From: Paenibacillus sp. E222
GTDB lineage: Bacteria; Bacillota; Bacilli; Paenibacillales; Paenibacillaceae
Reading direction: 5' to 3'
Assembly: GCF_013401555.1 (NCBI RefSeq)
Contig: NZ_CP058552.1
Coordinates: forward strand, 1,488,001-1,552,000
Length of the DNA stretch: 64,000 nt
The translations under genes and the position numbers were made by a program. Under the pieces are notes generated by a model. The model made no database searches and was not told where the DNA came from. It saw only the letters and a program-made list of their open reading frames with translations. The first letter of the stretch is position 1, and each line of letters starts with the position of its first letter. Positions 1 through 8,760 of this stretch are shown piece after piece.

Positions 1-1146
1 AGTCAGAAGCACAGCAGCCAGAACCATAATTGCACCAACCCATGTGGTATGAATCAGACCGATGGAGTCCGTAATTACACCGCCTAAATATGCACCAATT
101 GCGATACCTGCGTTAAAGGCTGCGATGTTAAAGGCGGAGGCGACGTCTTTGGCCTGTGGAGCATAACGTTCTGCGAGCGTCACGACGTACATCTGAAGGC
201 CTGGCACATTCATGAAGGCAAGCAGGCCCATGCCGAGTATGGTGAGTAATGCTGCCAGCTTAAAGGGAACTGTGAAATACAGTATGCCCAGAATGACGGT
301 CTGAATGATAAACATATAGAAGAGTGCTCGGAGCGGATTGCGGTTGGCCGCTTTCCCTCCAATAATATTACCGATAGCAATGGCGATCCCGTACAGCAGC
401 AGAATTCCCGCGACCGTTTTCTCGGAATATCCGCTGATATCGTGCAATAGTGGGGACAGGTAAGTGAACACCACAAACGTTCCCCCATATCCCACAGCTG
501 TAATGGCAAAAGCCAGCAACAACCGTACGCCTGTGACCAGCTTCAGTTGTTCACGGAATGCAGTTCGCGTTCCGCGCTGCAACGTGGATGGCACGAGAAG
601 CATGTTGCCGATAAAGGCCACAACACCTACGACAACGATAAGAATGAAAGCTGCGCGCCAGCCCAAGTTTTGACCGATGAGGGTACCCAGGGGTACACCG
701 GTGACTGTCGCAATGGTCAGGCCAGAGAACATGATGGCAATGGCGCTCGCCCGACGGTTTGCAGGAACCAGGTCTGCCGCAATGGTAGAACCAATGGACA
801 TGAATACGCCGTGTGCCAGAGCGGAGATGATTCGTGCTATGAGCAGCATGGTAATTCCACTTGAGAGCGCCGCCATGGTGTTACCAGCGATAAAAACAAC
901 CATAATGGCAAGCAGCAGCGTCTTGCGTGACACCGTTGACGTCAATGAGGTCAGTATCGGTGCCCCGAAGGTTACGCCTAATGCATATAAAGTAACGGTC
1001 AGTCCCGCTGTCGTTACGGAAATGCCCAGGTCATCTGCAATAAGGGGCAGCAGACCAACGCTGATAAATTCAGTGGTGCCGATGGCAAACGCACTGATTG
1101 CCAGCGCCAGCAATGCCCAGGTACTGCGTTTTGAATCATGTAACAT
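1..1146 (-). CDS. MFS transporter, DHA1 drug-efflux type (3' part outside window)
   Basis: Reading the minus strand from 1146 gives 382 uninterrupted codons that run off the left edge. The protein starts MLHDSKRSTWALLALAISAF and is almost entirely hydrophobic helices, with an acidic TTEF segment in helix 1 and the NRRASAIAIMFSGLT type loop of the DHA1 sugar/drug exporters (AraJ/YdhP-like). It should export drugs or small metabolites across the membrane by proton antiport; the substrate cannot be read. GGGGAG lies 11 nt before the ATG. It is divergent from an HxlR regulator across an intergenic region with two operator-like repeats, which suggests direct repression by that regulator. The C-terminus is missing only because the window ends. 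Confidence 0.88.
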   Translation of the reverse strand, partial: MLHDSKRSTWALLALAISAFAIGTTEFISVGLLPLIADDLGISVTTAGLTVTLYALGVTFGAPILTSLTSTVSRKTLLLAIMVVFIAGNTMAALSSGITMLLIARIISALAHGVFMSIGSTIAADLVPANRRASAIAIMFSGLTIATVTGVPLGTLIGQNLGWRAAFILIVVVGVVAFIGNMLLVPSTLQRGTRTAFREQLKLVTGVRLLLAFAITAVGYGGTFVVFTYLSPLLHDISGYSEKTVAGILLLYGIAIAIGNIIGGKAANRNPLRALFYMFIIQTVILGILYFTVPFKLAALLTILGMGLLAFMNVPGLQMYVVTLAERYAPQAKDVASAFNIAAFNAGIAIGAYLGGVITDSIGLIHTTWVGAIMVLAAVLLT

Positions 1147-1223
1147 GTCTTGTTCAACTCCCCAGAATGTAGATTTACGTACCGGCAAATGCTATTATGA
1201 GTTATTCGACATAAAATGAATAG

Positions 1224-1260
1224 TACGTACTTTTTAGTACCCTACGTACTTTTTAGTGCC
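1224..1260. promoter_or_regulatory. Tandem HxlR-type operator repeats between divergent genes
   Basis: Two 18-nt direct repeats lie 19 nt apart (1224-1241 and 1243-1260), both reading TACGTACTTTTTAGT followed by RCC. Each contains an inverted repeat, GTACT-N4-AGTAC (perfect) in the first and GTACT-N4-AGTGC in the second. This resembles the TACT/AGTA dyads bound by Bacillus HxlR-family regulators such as YodB. The position between the MFS and HxlR genes fits autoregulation plus control of the pump. Confidence 0.6.
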
Positions 1261-1309
1261 TATATAGCCATTGCTTTTATGAATAACAATCCCAGGGAGG
1301 ACATGCAGC

Positions 1310-1705
1310 ATGATCAGAAAGAAATATAATATTTCAGTTGAAGCGACGCTTGAAGTCATCGGCGGCAAGTGGAAATGTGTCATTCTCTGCCATCTGACAC
1401 ACGGGAAGAAACGGACGAGTGATCTCAAGCGTATTATGCCCGCAATTACGCAGAAAATGTTAACCCAGCAGCTAAGGGAGCTTGAAGATGACGGGATCGT
1501 GAACCGCATTGTGTATAATCAGGTACCTCCCAAGGTGGAGTACGAACTGAGTGAATATGGCCGAAGTTTGGAACCGATCCTGAATGCCCTATGTAACTGG
1601 GGAGATCAGCACATTATTAAGGAATACGGAGACAAATCCTCAGTCTTGGAGGATAATGGGTTAAACGACTTTAACACGGACAACAAGGAGCTGATGAAGC
1701 CATGA
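1310..1705 (+). CDS. HxlR-family winged-helix transcriptional regulator
   Basis: 131 residues, the usual length of HxlR proteins. The typical opening ATLEVIGGKWKCVIL (about residues 12-26) is followed by the winged-helix core with KRTSDLKRIMPAITQKMLTQQLRELE and the wing VYNQVPPKVEYELSEYGRSL. Cysteines at positions 23 and 27 and one near residue 101 could be redox-sensing, as in YodB/HypR, but the well-known N-terminal Cys6 is absent, so a thiol switch is only a guess. GGGAGG lies 9 nt upstream of the ATG. The gene overlaps the next one by 4 nt (ATGA), so the two are probably translated together. Likely target: its own promoter and the divergent MFS gene. Confidence 0.9.
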   Translation: MIRKKYNISVEATLEVIGGKWKCVILCHLTHGKKRTSDLKRIMPAITQKMLTQQLRELEDDGIVNRIVYNQVPPKVEYELSEYGRSLEPILNALCNWGDQHIIKEYGDKSSVLEDNGLNDFNTDNKELMKP

Positions 1706-2379
1706 ACTATGAAATTCTATACGATGGTGCATTTGCGATGCTTAAGGTGCAGTTGCAACGGGGAGAACGGTTCAAGGCAGAAAGTGGGGCCATGGTATCC
1801 ATGACACCAACCGTTGAATTGAAGGGCTCTTCTGAAGGCGGCATGTTTGCCGGATTCGGACGAATGATCAGCGGCGAGAAATTCTTTTTTCAGGAATTGA
1901 CGGCTGCAGGGGGATCTGCGGAGATTCTGTTGTCACCCTCCAGCATGGGGGATGTGGAGGCGATTGAACTGGATGGTTCCTATTCGCTCTACGTACAGAA
2001 AGATGGATTCCTGGCCGGAACGGAAGGCATCCAGGTGAATACCAAAATGCAAAACCTGAAGAAAGGTCTCTTCTCGGGCGAGGGATTCTTTATTATAGAG
2101 ATCAGTGGTCGAGGAACGGTGTTTCTATCATCCTATGGTGCAATCCATGCGATCCATCTGGCTGCGGGTGAAGAAGTGATCGTGGATAATGCCCACTTGG
2201 TTGCATGGCCCAATTATATGGATTATCGCATTGAGAAAGCTTCACAAGGCTGGTTATCCAGCGTGACCAGTGGAGAAGGATTAGTATGCCGATTCCGTGG
2301 TGAAGGGACAGTCCTGATTCAGAGCCGTAATCCGCATGGATTTGGTCAATGGGTCAAGCAATTTATTCCTTCACGCTAA
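1702..2379 (+). CDS. AIM24 / TIGR00266 family protein
   Basis: 225 residues of beta-rich sequence matching the AIM24 (TIGR00266) family: an opening MNYEILYDGAFAMLKVQL, the FKAESGAMVSM segment, and glycine-rich strands such as GRGTVFLSSYGAIHAI and a C-terminal RNPHGFGQWVKQ. The family folds into a trimeric tryptophan-RNA-attenuation-like beta barrel; its biochemical role in bacteria is not settled. The start overlaps the HxlR stop codon (ATGA) and AAGGAG lies about 11 nt upstream, which makes a two-gene operon. The pairing with a stress-type regulator suggests a stress role, but that is inference. Confidence 0.85.
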   Translation: MNYEILYDGAFAMLKVQLQRGERFKAESGAMVSMTPTVELKGSSEGGMFAGFGRMISGEKFFFQELTAAGGSAEILLSPSSMGDVEAIELDGSYSLYVQKDGFLAGTEGIQVNTKMQNLKKGLFSGEGFFIIEISGRGTVFLSSYGAIHAIHLAAGEEVIVDNAHLVAWPNYMDYRIEKASQGWLSSVTSGEGLVCRFRGEGTVLIQSRNPHGFGQWVKQFIPSR

Positions 2380-2407
2380 TTGTTTCCCTGAAAATGTACA
2401 ACGTTGA

Positions 2408-2419
2408 AACGCATGCGTT
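2408..2419. promoter_or_regulatory. 12-bp palindrome upstream of marR-type gene
   Basis: AACGCATGCGTT is a perfect palindrome 58 nt before the chosen MarR start and just upstream of a TATAAG sequence at 2431-2436. Placement fits an autorepressor operator, though no factor can be named from sequence. Confidence 0.35.
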
Positions 2420-2476
2420 CCGACAAGCGTTATAAGATAAGATGAAGCTCAAGGTGTAATGATGGAGGTATATGAG

Positions 2477-2938
2477 ATGGAAAGCTCACGGTATAAAAAT
2501 GCTCAGGAAAGTCCGGGATATCTGCTATGGCAGGTAACTACGATGTGGCAAAGGGAAATACGGAGGGTGCTCGAACCTCTGGAATTAACACAACCCCAAT
2601 TTGTATTATTGCATGCTTGTGTGTGGCTCAATGAACGCGATACAGAGGGTAAGGGAGTAACCCAGGTCCAGCTTGCGCAATTTGCCAATGTGGATGTTAA
2701 CGTTACTTCTCAAGTGCTCCGTGCTCTTGAAAAGAGAGAGCTAATAACTCGCAAGCGTCATCTTACCGATACCCGTGCGAATATTATTACAACAACGCCG
2801 GAAGGAACCCGCTTGGCCCTTGAAGGTATTCATCTAGTTGAAACTGCGGACAAGGTGTTCTTTGATGTGTTAAGTGATCGTAAGGACGAATACATGGAAA
2901 TCATGCAGGAATTTATTCGATATAAAACAGATGTTTAA
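2477..2938 (+). CDS. MarR-family transcriptional regulator
   Basis: 153 residues from the ATG at 2477, chosen because GGAGG (2464-2468) is 8 nt upstream; an in-frame ATG at 2459 overlaps that site and is unlikely. The protein has the MarR layout: helices with a tryptophan-rich N-terminus (YLLWQVTTMWQREIRR), the helix-turn-helix TQVQLAQFANVDVNVTSQVLRALE, and the wing KRHLTDTRANIITTTPEG with the conserved D-x-R. The ligand is unknown. It stands alone between the AIM24 gene and the convergent aldo/keto reductase; a palindrome at 2408-2419 may be its own operator. Confidence 0.88.
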   Translation: MESSRYKNAQESPGYLLWQVTTMWQREIRRVLEPLELTQPQFVLLHACVWLNERDTEGKGVTQVQLAQFANVDVNVTSQVLRALEKRELITRKRHLTDTRANIITTTPEGTRLALEGIHLVETADKVFFDVLSDRKDEYMEIMQEFIRYKTDV

Positions 2939-2995
2939 TTCAATAAAAAGATTTTTTCTATGCTTTATTAGACTACAGTGTGTAGTGAAGTTATA

Positions 2996-3020
2996 CCTCC
3001 CGGACTTTTTAGCCGGGAGG
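2996..3020. terminator. Bidirectional hairpin between convergent genes
   Basis: CCTCCCGG (2996-3003) pairs perfectly with CCGGGAGG (3013-3020) around a 9-nt loop. It sits between the MarR stop and the convergent reductase stop; the following T-tract is weak (TTATTTCTGTT). Confidence 0.7.
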
Positions 3021-3034
3021 TTATTTCTGTTGCT

Positions 3035-4009
3035 TCAATCAATCCGATAAGTCGCAAATGGCTTACCATGGCGGAAAGAGTCGCTAAGTTGGTCGAGCTC
3101 GGCAATCATATCATTGGTTAGTTTCATGTCCAGGCTAGCCAGATTATGCTCCAGCTGTTCCGTACTTGTTGCCCCAACGATAACTGTCGAAACAGCAGGG
3201 CGTTCCAGCAGCCATGCAAGCGACAGGACGCTTGGGGAGCAGCCATACGCCGATGCCTTTTCACTGACCTGCTCACCCAGTTGAATGTTGTGTTCAAGGA
3301 GGAAACGATTGAAGGCCGGATCGGTATCCGCTCTGGAACCGGAAGGTACGCCAGCTTCGCCATTGTATTTGCCTGTCAGAATGCCACCAGCCAGCGGGAA
3401 ATACGGGATGATGCCGACACCTTGATCAAGGCACATCGGCACGAGTTCAAGTTCAGGTGTGCGATCAGCCAGAGAGTAGCTGGTTTGGGTCGAGATATAA
3501 CGTACATATTCTTTCAGCTCGCTGGTACCAAGAGCTTTCATCAGCTCCCAGGCTGCATAGTTGGAAGCTCCGATATAGCGGACTTTGCCGGAAGTGACCA
3601 TATCGTCTAATGTGCGCAGCGTCTCATCCAGCGGTGTGTGCGGATCAAAGGTATGGATCTGATACAGATCCACATAGTCCGTTTGCAGACGCCGCAGGCT
3701 ATGTTCAAGCTCTTGCTGCAAATGATAGCGGGATGAACCGCGCCCATTGGGACCCTCATGCCGGGGAAGTCCGGCTTTGGTAGCAAGCACAGCGTTTTCC
3801 CGTCTGCCTGCCAGGGCTTGTCCGATAATCCGTTCCGATTCTGTTCCGGCGTAGATGTTGGCGGTATCGATAAAATTAATTCCCTGATCCAGTGCCGCAT
3901 GAATAATGCGGATAGAAGTCGGCTCGTCCGCCCGTTTACCAAAGGCATTGGTGCCGAGTCCAAGTGCGGAAACCCGCAGACCGCTATTCCCCAAACGTCG
4001 ATATTCCAT
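3035..4009 (-). CDS. Aldo/keto reductase
   Basis: 324 residues, full length for the NADPH-dependent aldo/keto reductases that fold as a TIM barrel. Catalytic tetrad positions are visible: Asp and Tyr in FIDTANIYAGTESE, Lys in AVLATKAG, His in LYQIHTFDP. The segment KVRYIGASNYAAWELMKAL and the cofactor loop IVGATSTEQLEHNL are typical of the IolS/YghZ-like (AKR11-14) branch. It reduces aldehydes or ketones; the natural substrate cannot be predicted. AAGGAG lies 9 nt before the ATG. It is divergent from the LCP gene, with an AGATTA-N5-TAATCT dyad between them. Confidence 0.92.
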   Translation of the reverse strand: MEYRRLGNSGLRVSALGLGTNAFGKRADEPTSIRIIHAALDQGINFIDTANIYAGTESERIIGQALAGRRENAVLATKAGLPRHEGPNGRGSSRYHLQQELEHSLRRLQTDYVDLYQIHTFDPHTPLDETLRTLDDMVTSGKVRYIGASNYAAWELMKALGTSELKEYVRYISTQTSYSLADRTPELELVPMCLDQGVGIIPYFPLAGGILTGKYNGEAGVPSGSRADTDPAFNRFLLEHNIQLGEQVSEKASAYGCSPSVLSLAWLLERPAVSTVIVGATSTEQLEHNLASLDMKLTNDMIAELDQLSDSFRHGKPFATYRID

Positions 4010-4045
4010 CGTTCATCGCTCCTTCTCTGTCATTTCTTGTATAGC

Positions 4046-4062
4046 AGATTATAACGTAATCT
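4046..4062. promoter_or_regulatory. Dyad between divergent reductase and LCP genes
   Basis: AGATTA (4046-4051) and TAATCT (4057-4062) form an inverted repeat with a 5-nt spacer. A possible LCP promoter follows (TTGAAA at 4064-4069, 17 nt, TTAAAT). The binding factor is unknown. Confidence 0.3.
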
Positions 4063-4122
4063 ATTGAAAACGTGTTATTAATATAGTTAAATGATTCTAA
4101 GACCGTTATTAAAGGAGATATG

Positions 4123-5154
4123 ATGGAGAACAATGCTGCACATTTAACCCGACGGAAGCCGAAGAAGCCGAAGAAGAGATGGAAGAAGCCTCTAATTATC
4201 ATCCTGAGCACACTCATTGTGCTGGGAGGAGTCGGATTTATCTATCAAAAACAACTCGTCCTGCTGGCATTTAACCTGTTTGCCTCGGGTACTGTAAAGG
4301 AAGCCCTTGATGAATCCTTCAAGCCGGTTGGCGATAAGGATGCACCCGTTGTAGAACATACCGATCCATTCTCGCTGTTGCTGCTAGGGATTGACCAACG
4401 GGATAACGAACCTAGTCGTTCGGATACGATCATCTATTCTGTCGTTCGTCCGGAAGAAAATAAAGTGTTGCTGCTGTCGATTCCGCGTGACTCCTATACC
4501 GATATTATCGGCCGGGATGTGAAATCGAAGATTAATTCTGCGTATGCGCATGGTGAAGCCAAGATGGCGATGGATACCGTAGAACATCTGTTGGAAAACA
4601 AAGTCGATTTCTATGCCGCAATTAATTTTAACGGACTCAAGGATATTGTTGATGCGGTTGGCGGTGTTGAATTGCCAATTAAGAAAAATATTGAGAACAA
4701 ATTGAAAACGCATGAGAAGCTGTTTGTTGAAGCCAACAAACCGATCTACAGCGGAGAGGAAGCGCTGGGCTATGTACGTTACCGGGAAGATTCCGATTTC
4801 AATCGGACGATGCGGCACCGTCTTTTTCTAAGTGCCTTCATGAATCGTGCGCTTGAGGTCAAAAATCTCACCAAGATCCCGGACGTTATCCAGATCGCTG
4901 GATCGAATTTTACAACCAACATGAACTCGGATTTCATTATGAAATTTGCCGAGTCTCTATATATGAAAGACAACGCACCAACAATCAGCAATTACATGCT
5001 GAAGGGTGAGGGCGCAACGCGTAGCGGCACATGGTACTATGATTTGTCAGAGAGTGATCTGCAATATGTGCGAACCCTGCTTGCCAACTGGCTGGACCCG
5101 GATACCACCGAAATTATGGAGCCGGAGACGGCGGATACGAAAGATCCGGCGTAA
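4123..5154 (+). CDS. LytR-CpsA-Psr (LCP) family cell-wall ligase
   Basis: 343 residues. A very basic cytoplasmic tail (RRKPKKPKKRWKKP) precedes one transmembrane helix (PLIIILSTLIVLGGVGFIY), then an extracellular LCP domain with FSLLLLGIDQRD, SDTIIYSVVRPEENKVLLLS, the arginine-aspartate SIPRDSYTDI and YVRYREDSDFNRTMRHR. These enzymes attach wall teichoic acids or other undecaprenyl-linked glycopolymers to peptidoglycan at the outer membrane face. Two ATGs compete: the second (4123) is 5 nt from AAAGGAG, the first (4120) only 2 nt, so the second is preferred. It has its own terminator and appears monocistronic. Confidence 0.92.
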   Translation: MENNAAHLTRRKPKKPKKRWKKPLIIILSTLIVLGGVGFIYQKQLVLLAFNLFASGTVKEALDESFKPVGDKDAPVVEHTDPFSLLLLGIDQRDNEPSRSDTIIYSVVRPEENKVLLLSIPRDSYTDIIGRDVKSKINSAYAHGEAKMAMDTVEHLLENKVDFYAAINFNGLKDIVDAVGGVELPIKKNIENKLKTHEKLFVEANKPIYSGEEALGYVRYREDSDFNRTMRHRLFLSAFMNRALEVKNLTKIPDVIQIAGSNFTTNMNSDFIMKFAESLYMKDNAPTISNYMLKGEGATRSGTWYYDLSESDLQYVRTLLANWLDPDTTEIMEPETADTKDPA

Positions 5155-5222
5155 GTATCCGAGGCTCAGTAAGATGACCGGAAGTTGTATACGTGTGCAG
5201 AATGACTATATCAATGAATGAG

Positions 5223-5254
5223 AGTCCTGGGAGCTGATGCTTCCCGGGCTTTTT
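5223..5254 (+). terminator. Rho-independent terminator after LCP gene
   Basis: GTCCTGGGAGC and GCTTCCCGGGC form a stem around a short loop, followed by CTTTTTG. Confidence 0.8.
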
Positions 5255-5399
5255 GTTATGTAAGCATTTTGTATAAATCCCATAACGACTTCCAATCCAC
5301 AGAGAACGGTAAATGATTCTATTCCTTAAACCCCATTTTATGGCATACATATAGTAAAATATAGGGAATGAATTCAACATCAACCAACGGAGGAAGCTC

Positions 5400-7988
5400 A
5401 TGAAAGAGTTCAAGGATCGGCTTCACCAGGTTCAGGAGCAGCAGAAGCAGCTGGTAAAGGAGTACAATGCCCTGCTTCAGGAGTATCAATCAGATGATCT
5501 GATCGTGCAGAATGAACAACTGCGTGCGCAATATGAAGCGCATCAACTCAAGCTGCAACAGCTTGAAGTACGCACACGCAAAATGGAAGAAGAGAATGCC
5601 CGTCTTCGCATGGCTCTGTCCGAACAGATGCTGGATGAGAAATTGAATCTCATTCGTGTATCCCAGGAGAAGATGGAGACGTATTTCCGAGGAAAGACGA
5701 GTGTACATAATGATCGGCTCGCAGCGCATGAACATCGCACCAAAGTGAATTTAAATGCGATATTCAACAGGGCTTCAGAGGAACTTCAGGGCGACGCCAA
5801 TGAGATGAAGGAGAGAATTGCTTATCTGGCTGCTGAGGTGCAGGAACGAATTGAGGCGCATAGACAGACCTTGTGGGAGAGAGAAGAGGCGCTACGTGGC
5901 CAGTTGCAACAAGGATATGAGCATATGGCGGAGGAAGGTTTAAGCGAAGAGACCATTCAGCGGCGCATTCGCCAGAACCGGATGGAGATGAAAATTGGTC
6001 TAAGCTGGATCAATAAGGTCGCCATCCTGCTCATTATTCTTGGCGTTGGAGCGGCGTTTCGCTACTCATACGCGACCTGGTTCAACGATGAGATGAAAGG
6101 CGGCGCTTTTTTCCTGCTTGGTGTGCTCATGCTTGCCGGGGGTGAATGGCTGTTCCGGCGCAAACGTCAAACGTTCGCGATGGGGCTGCTGGGAGGCGGG
6201 ATTTCCGTGCTGTTTGGCTCGATCTTCTACAGTTACTTTTTACTGCATATGATCGGGTTATATACGGGACTTGCCTTGTCGATATTGGTTTCGGCCTTAT
6301 CCGTGCTGTTATCGTTGAGGTATCAGTCCAGGACCATCTGCTCACTTGGTTTGGTTGGAGGGTATCTACCGTTAATCTCCTATATGGCCTATTTCGGTCT
6401 TCAAGGTTCGGCTGTGTATGTTGCCATGATCTATCTGTTGCTCTTAAACGGAATTATTGTATTAATTTCATTTGGCAAACGGTGGCCGATTGTGCATTAT
6501 ATCAGTTTTTTGTTCAACACACCGTCCATGCTCATCCTGTTATGGCTCTCACCAAGTGAGAAGATCGGCATGTTGTATTCCATTGTGACATTTGCATTAT
6601 ATCTCGGCATCACCCTGGCGTACCCCTTCAAACATCGGGTGAAGTTGACCTGGTTGGACTTCGCACTGCTGGCCATGAATACGAGCATCAGCTGTCTGAT
6701 GTTGTATGTATTGTTCGATGCAGCGGGCTGGAATGACGCACAGGGCTTGCTTGCTCTGATTTTTGCTCTGGTCTATTTCGGGCTCGCCCGTTTTATCCAG
6801 CAGAGGATGCCTCAGGAAAAGCAGACCCTTCTATTGTTCTACGTGACTTCCCTGACCTTTGCCATTCTGATTATACCGTTCCAGTTTGGTGCGAAGTGGC
6901 TGTCTATGGGCTGGCTGATCGAAGGAGTTCTGCTGGTTACGCTCGGACATCTCAAGCGGTTCAAGTTGGTGGAACTTGCCGGATGGGGAATCGTGCTTCT
7001 GTGCATGTTTACCTTTGTGTACTATGACGTGCTGGTGCTGTTCATCATGGGGGAGCAATCCTATTTCATGTTAAAATACTCCTGCATCACGCTTGGTGCG
7101 CTGCTTATTACGCTCTATTATGCCTTGGATCGGAAGGGCTCCCTATCCGGGGAGAAATATCATTATAGCCAGACAGAGCTTGGCTTTTTGAATGCGTTCA
7201 AGTACGTCACACTCGCCAATCTGTGGTTATATGTGCTGTATGAATCGAATGAATTGTATATGAAAGCCGTCGATGACTCATTTCTGTTATACCTGTTCTA
7301 CAAATGGCTGATGTTCGCTGCGCTGACTATTGCCATGGCCTATGGATTGGGTAAAGTGAGGCTTTTGCGTGATCGGATCGTGCAGGGTTATATCGTCTTC
7401 CTGCATGCGGTGGGCTGTTGTATTGCACTGGCAGTAACGTTATCCATGCCGGCACTTCAGCCGGATGTTCAGCAGCACACAGCGGCTGAAGTCGTAGGTT
7501 TACTCGTATTAATCATCTTTAATGTGGGCGTGTTCTTTGCAGGAAGGGATCTGCTGATCACGGCAATCCGCGGGCAGTTCAAGAGCGTTGAATGGTATCC
7601 GGTGATCGCAGGGGTCTATCTGCTGGGTGTCATCACCGTGTTCATGACGGTCCAGTTCCAATGGGGAGATGTAGGGCTGATGTTCAGCCTAATCTATCTG
7701 CTGCTTGCTATCCTGTACATTGCCTATGGGTTCCGCAGAAAATATGTAATGATTCGGCGCCTAGGTCTGGGACTGACGTTGTTTTCCACCGGGAAAATGG
7801 TGTTCTATGATGTGGGATTGCTTACATCCGGTAGCAAGATCATTGCCTATTTCAGCTTTGGCGTACTGCTGCTTGGAATTTCTTATCTGTATCAGAAGGT
7901 GTCGAGCCGGATGGAGGAAATTCAGGCTAGAGAGGCCGAGCAGTCTAATGAATCTGATCTGCCGGAGGATGAAAAGAACCAATTTTAG
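5400..7988 (+). CDS. DUF2339 polytopic membrane protein
   Basis: 862 residues. The first ~190 residues are charged and heptad-rich (QEQQKQLVKEYNALLQEY onward), a long coiled coil; from about residue 203 the protein is a run of some twenty or more hydrophobic helices (first KVAILLIILGVGAAFRY). This is the layout of the DUF2339 family, whose function is not established. The C-terminal tail is acidic. GGAGG is well placed before the ATG. A 36-codon membrane-peptide gene follows 43 nt downstream with no terminator between, so the two probably share a transcript. Confidence 0.85.
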   Translation: MKEFKDRLHQVQEQQKQLVKEYNALLQEYQSDDLIVQNEQLRAQYEAHQLKLQQLEVRTRKMEEENARLRMALSEQMLDEKLNLIRVSQEKMETYFRGKTSVHNDRLAAHEHRTKVNLNAIFNRASEELQGDANEMKERIAYLAAEVQERIEAHRQTLWEREEALRGQLQQGYEHMAEEGLSEETIQRRIRQNRMEMKIGLSWINKVAILLIILGVGAAFRYSYATWFNDEMKGGAFFLLGVLMLAGGEWLFRRKRQTFAMGLLGGGISVLFGSIFYSYFLLHMIGLYTGLALSILVSALSVLLSLRYQSRTICSLGLVGGYLPLISYMAYFGLQGSAVYVAMIYLLLLNGIIVLISFGKRWPIVHYISFLFNTPSMLILLWLSPSEKIGMLYSIVTFALYLGITLAYPFKHRVKLTWLDFALLAMNTSISCLMLYVLFDAAGWNDAQGLLALIFALVYFGLARFIQQRMPQEKQTLLLFYVTSLTFAILIIPFQFGAKWLSMGWLIEGVLLVTLGHLKRFKLVELAGWGIVLLCMFTFVYYDVLVLFIMGEQSYFMLKYSCITLGALLITLYYALDRKGSLSGEKYHYSQTELGFLNAFKYVTLANLWLYVLYESNELYMKAVDDSFLLYLFYKWLMFAALTIAMAYGLGKVRLLRDRIVQGYIVFLHAVGCCIALAVTLSMPALQPDVQQHTAAEVVGLLVLIIFNVGVFFAGRDLLITAIRGQFKSVEWYPVIAGVYLLGVITVFMTVQFQWGDVGLMFSLIYLLLAILYIAYGFRRKYVMIRRLGLGLTLFSTGKMVFYDVGLLTSGSKIIAYFSFGVLLLGISYLYQKVSSRMEEIQAREAEQSNESDLPEDEKNQF

Positions 7989-8031
7989 GATAGTTGATAC
8001 AGCATTCACAATCTTTGGGGAGGGATATAAC

Positions 8032-8142
8032 ATGGGATTTGATCTGAGTATCATGTTATGGCAATTATTATGGATTGCTGGCCCTGTAGCGCTCATTGTC
8101 TATGGGTGGAGGAAACTTGGTATCAGGAAAAAGCGGCGCTAA
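8032..8142 (+). CDS. Small single-span membrane peptide (36 aa)
   Basis: ATG at 8032 has an excellent ribosome site (GGGGAGGG, 8017-8023/24, about 8 nt upstream). The peptide begins MGFDLSIMLWQLLWI, has one hydrophobic helix (about residues 6-25) and ends in a strongly basic tail (WRKLGIRKKRR), which predicts the C-terminus in the cytoplasm. It follows the DUF2339 gene by 43 nt. No family is recognised; a partner or regulator of DUF2339 is a guess. Confidence 0.6.
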   Translation: MGFDLSIMLWQLLWIAGPVALIVYGWRKLGIRKKRR

Positions 8143-8233
8143 GGGCATAAAATGCCGTTGCAACATCGCTTTTGACAAAATTTCATTATCGGATGCACTG
8201 ATCGGTATCCATATGTAAAAATACATTAAAATG

Positions 8234-8277
8234 AGGCTCTTGAGCGCTGGTTGTTAGCGTCCAGGGGCCTTATTCTT
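8234..8277 (+). terminator. Long hairpin terminator after DUF2339 operon
   Basis: AGGCTCTTGAGCGCT (8234-8248) pairs over about 15 bp, with wobbles and one mismatch, with AGCGTCCAGGGGCCT ending at 8270, followed by TATTCTT. Confidence 0.7.
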
Positions 8278-8380
8278 ATGACCGGATTATGATCTGATCC
8301 TCAGTCAGGATGGGATTACCCAGCATAAGATGACATTCGTGAAACGTTTTTTCTGTTGATCACGTTATAATAGAGTATAC

Positions 8381-8536
8381 TTACCGCTGGGTATTCAGTT
8401 GCAACCATGAAGTTTCGGTTGTGGTTGTACCTTTCAGTGATTCTCCGCGATCATCATTGATGCGGGAGAGCACCGTTAAGGTAATGGACAGAGTGAAGGC
8501 GAGCAGCACATATATGAAAATGTTTTTTTTGTTCAT
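8381..8536 (-). CDS. Possible small membrane or secreted peptide (51 aa)
   Basis: The minus strand from 8536 encodes 51 residues beginning MNKKNIFIYVLLAFTLS. A basic N-terminus and one hydrophobic stretch (about residues 6-24) are followed by a polar tail rich in Thr (GTTTTETSW). AGAGG precedes the ATG by about 11 nt. It is isolated between the DUF2339 terminator and the FHA gene, on the opposite strand to both. No homologue is recognised. It occupies part of an otherwise gene-free 620-nt stretch. Confidence 0.45.
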   Translation of the reverse strand: MNKKNIFIYVLLAFTLSITLTVLSRINDDRGESLKGTTTTETSWLQLNTQR

Positions 8537-8760
8537 GATGAGGGACCTCTCTTGTTGATTGGGCTAAGGTATGCATACGACCGTTATGAGAAAAAAGGCA
8601 CAACGTCTGGTATAGTAGAGAAAAGCATATGACGATGCCTGTATACACTATATAAATTGTTATGGATGCAAACAATGGAACAAATCTGATGAATTTATCA
8701 TTATTTATGAACGAAAGCGCTCATAGAGATAGAGTGATATTTTGAAGGTGGGAGAATAAC

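Noticed and set aside
8705..8724. GAAAGCGCTCAT upstream of the FHA gene as a cre site
   Set aside because: Only the AAGCGCT core fits; the flanking TG and CA positions do not match.
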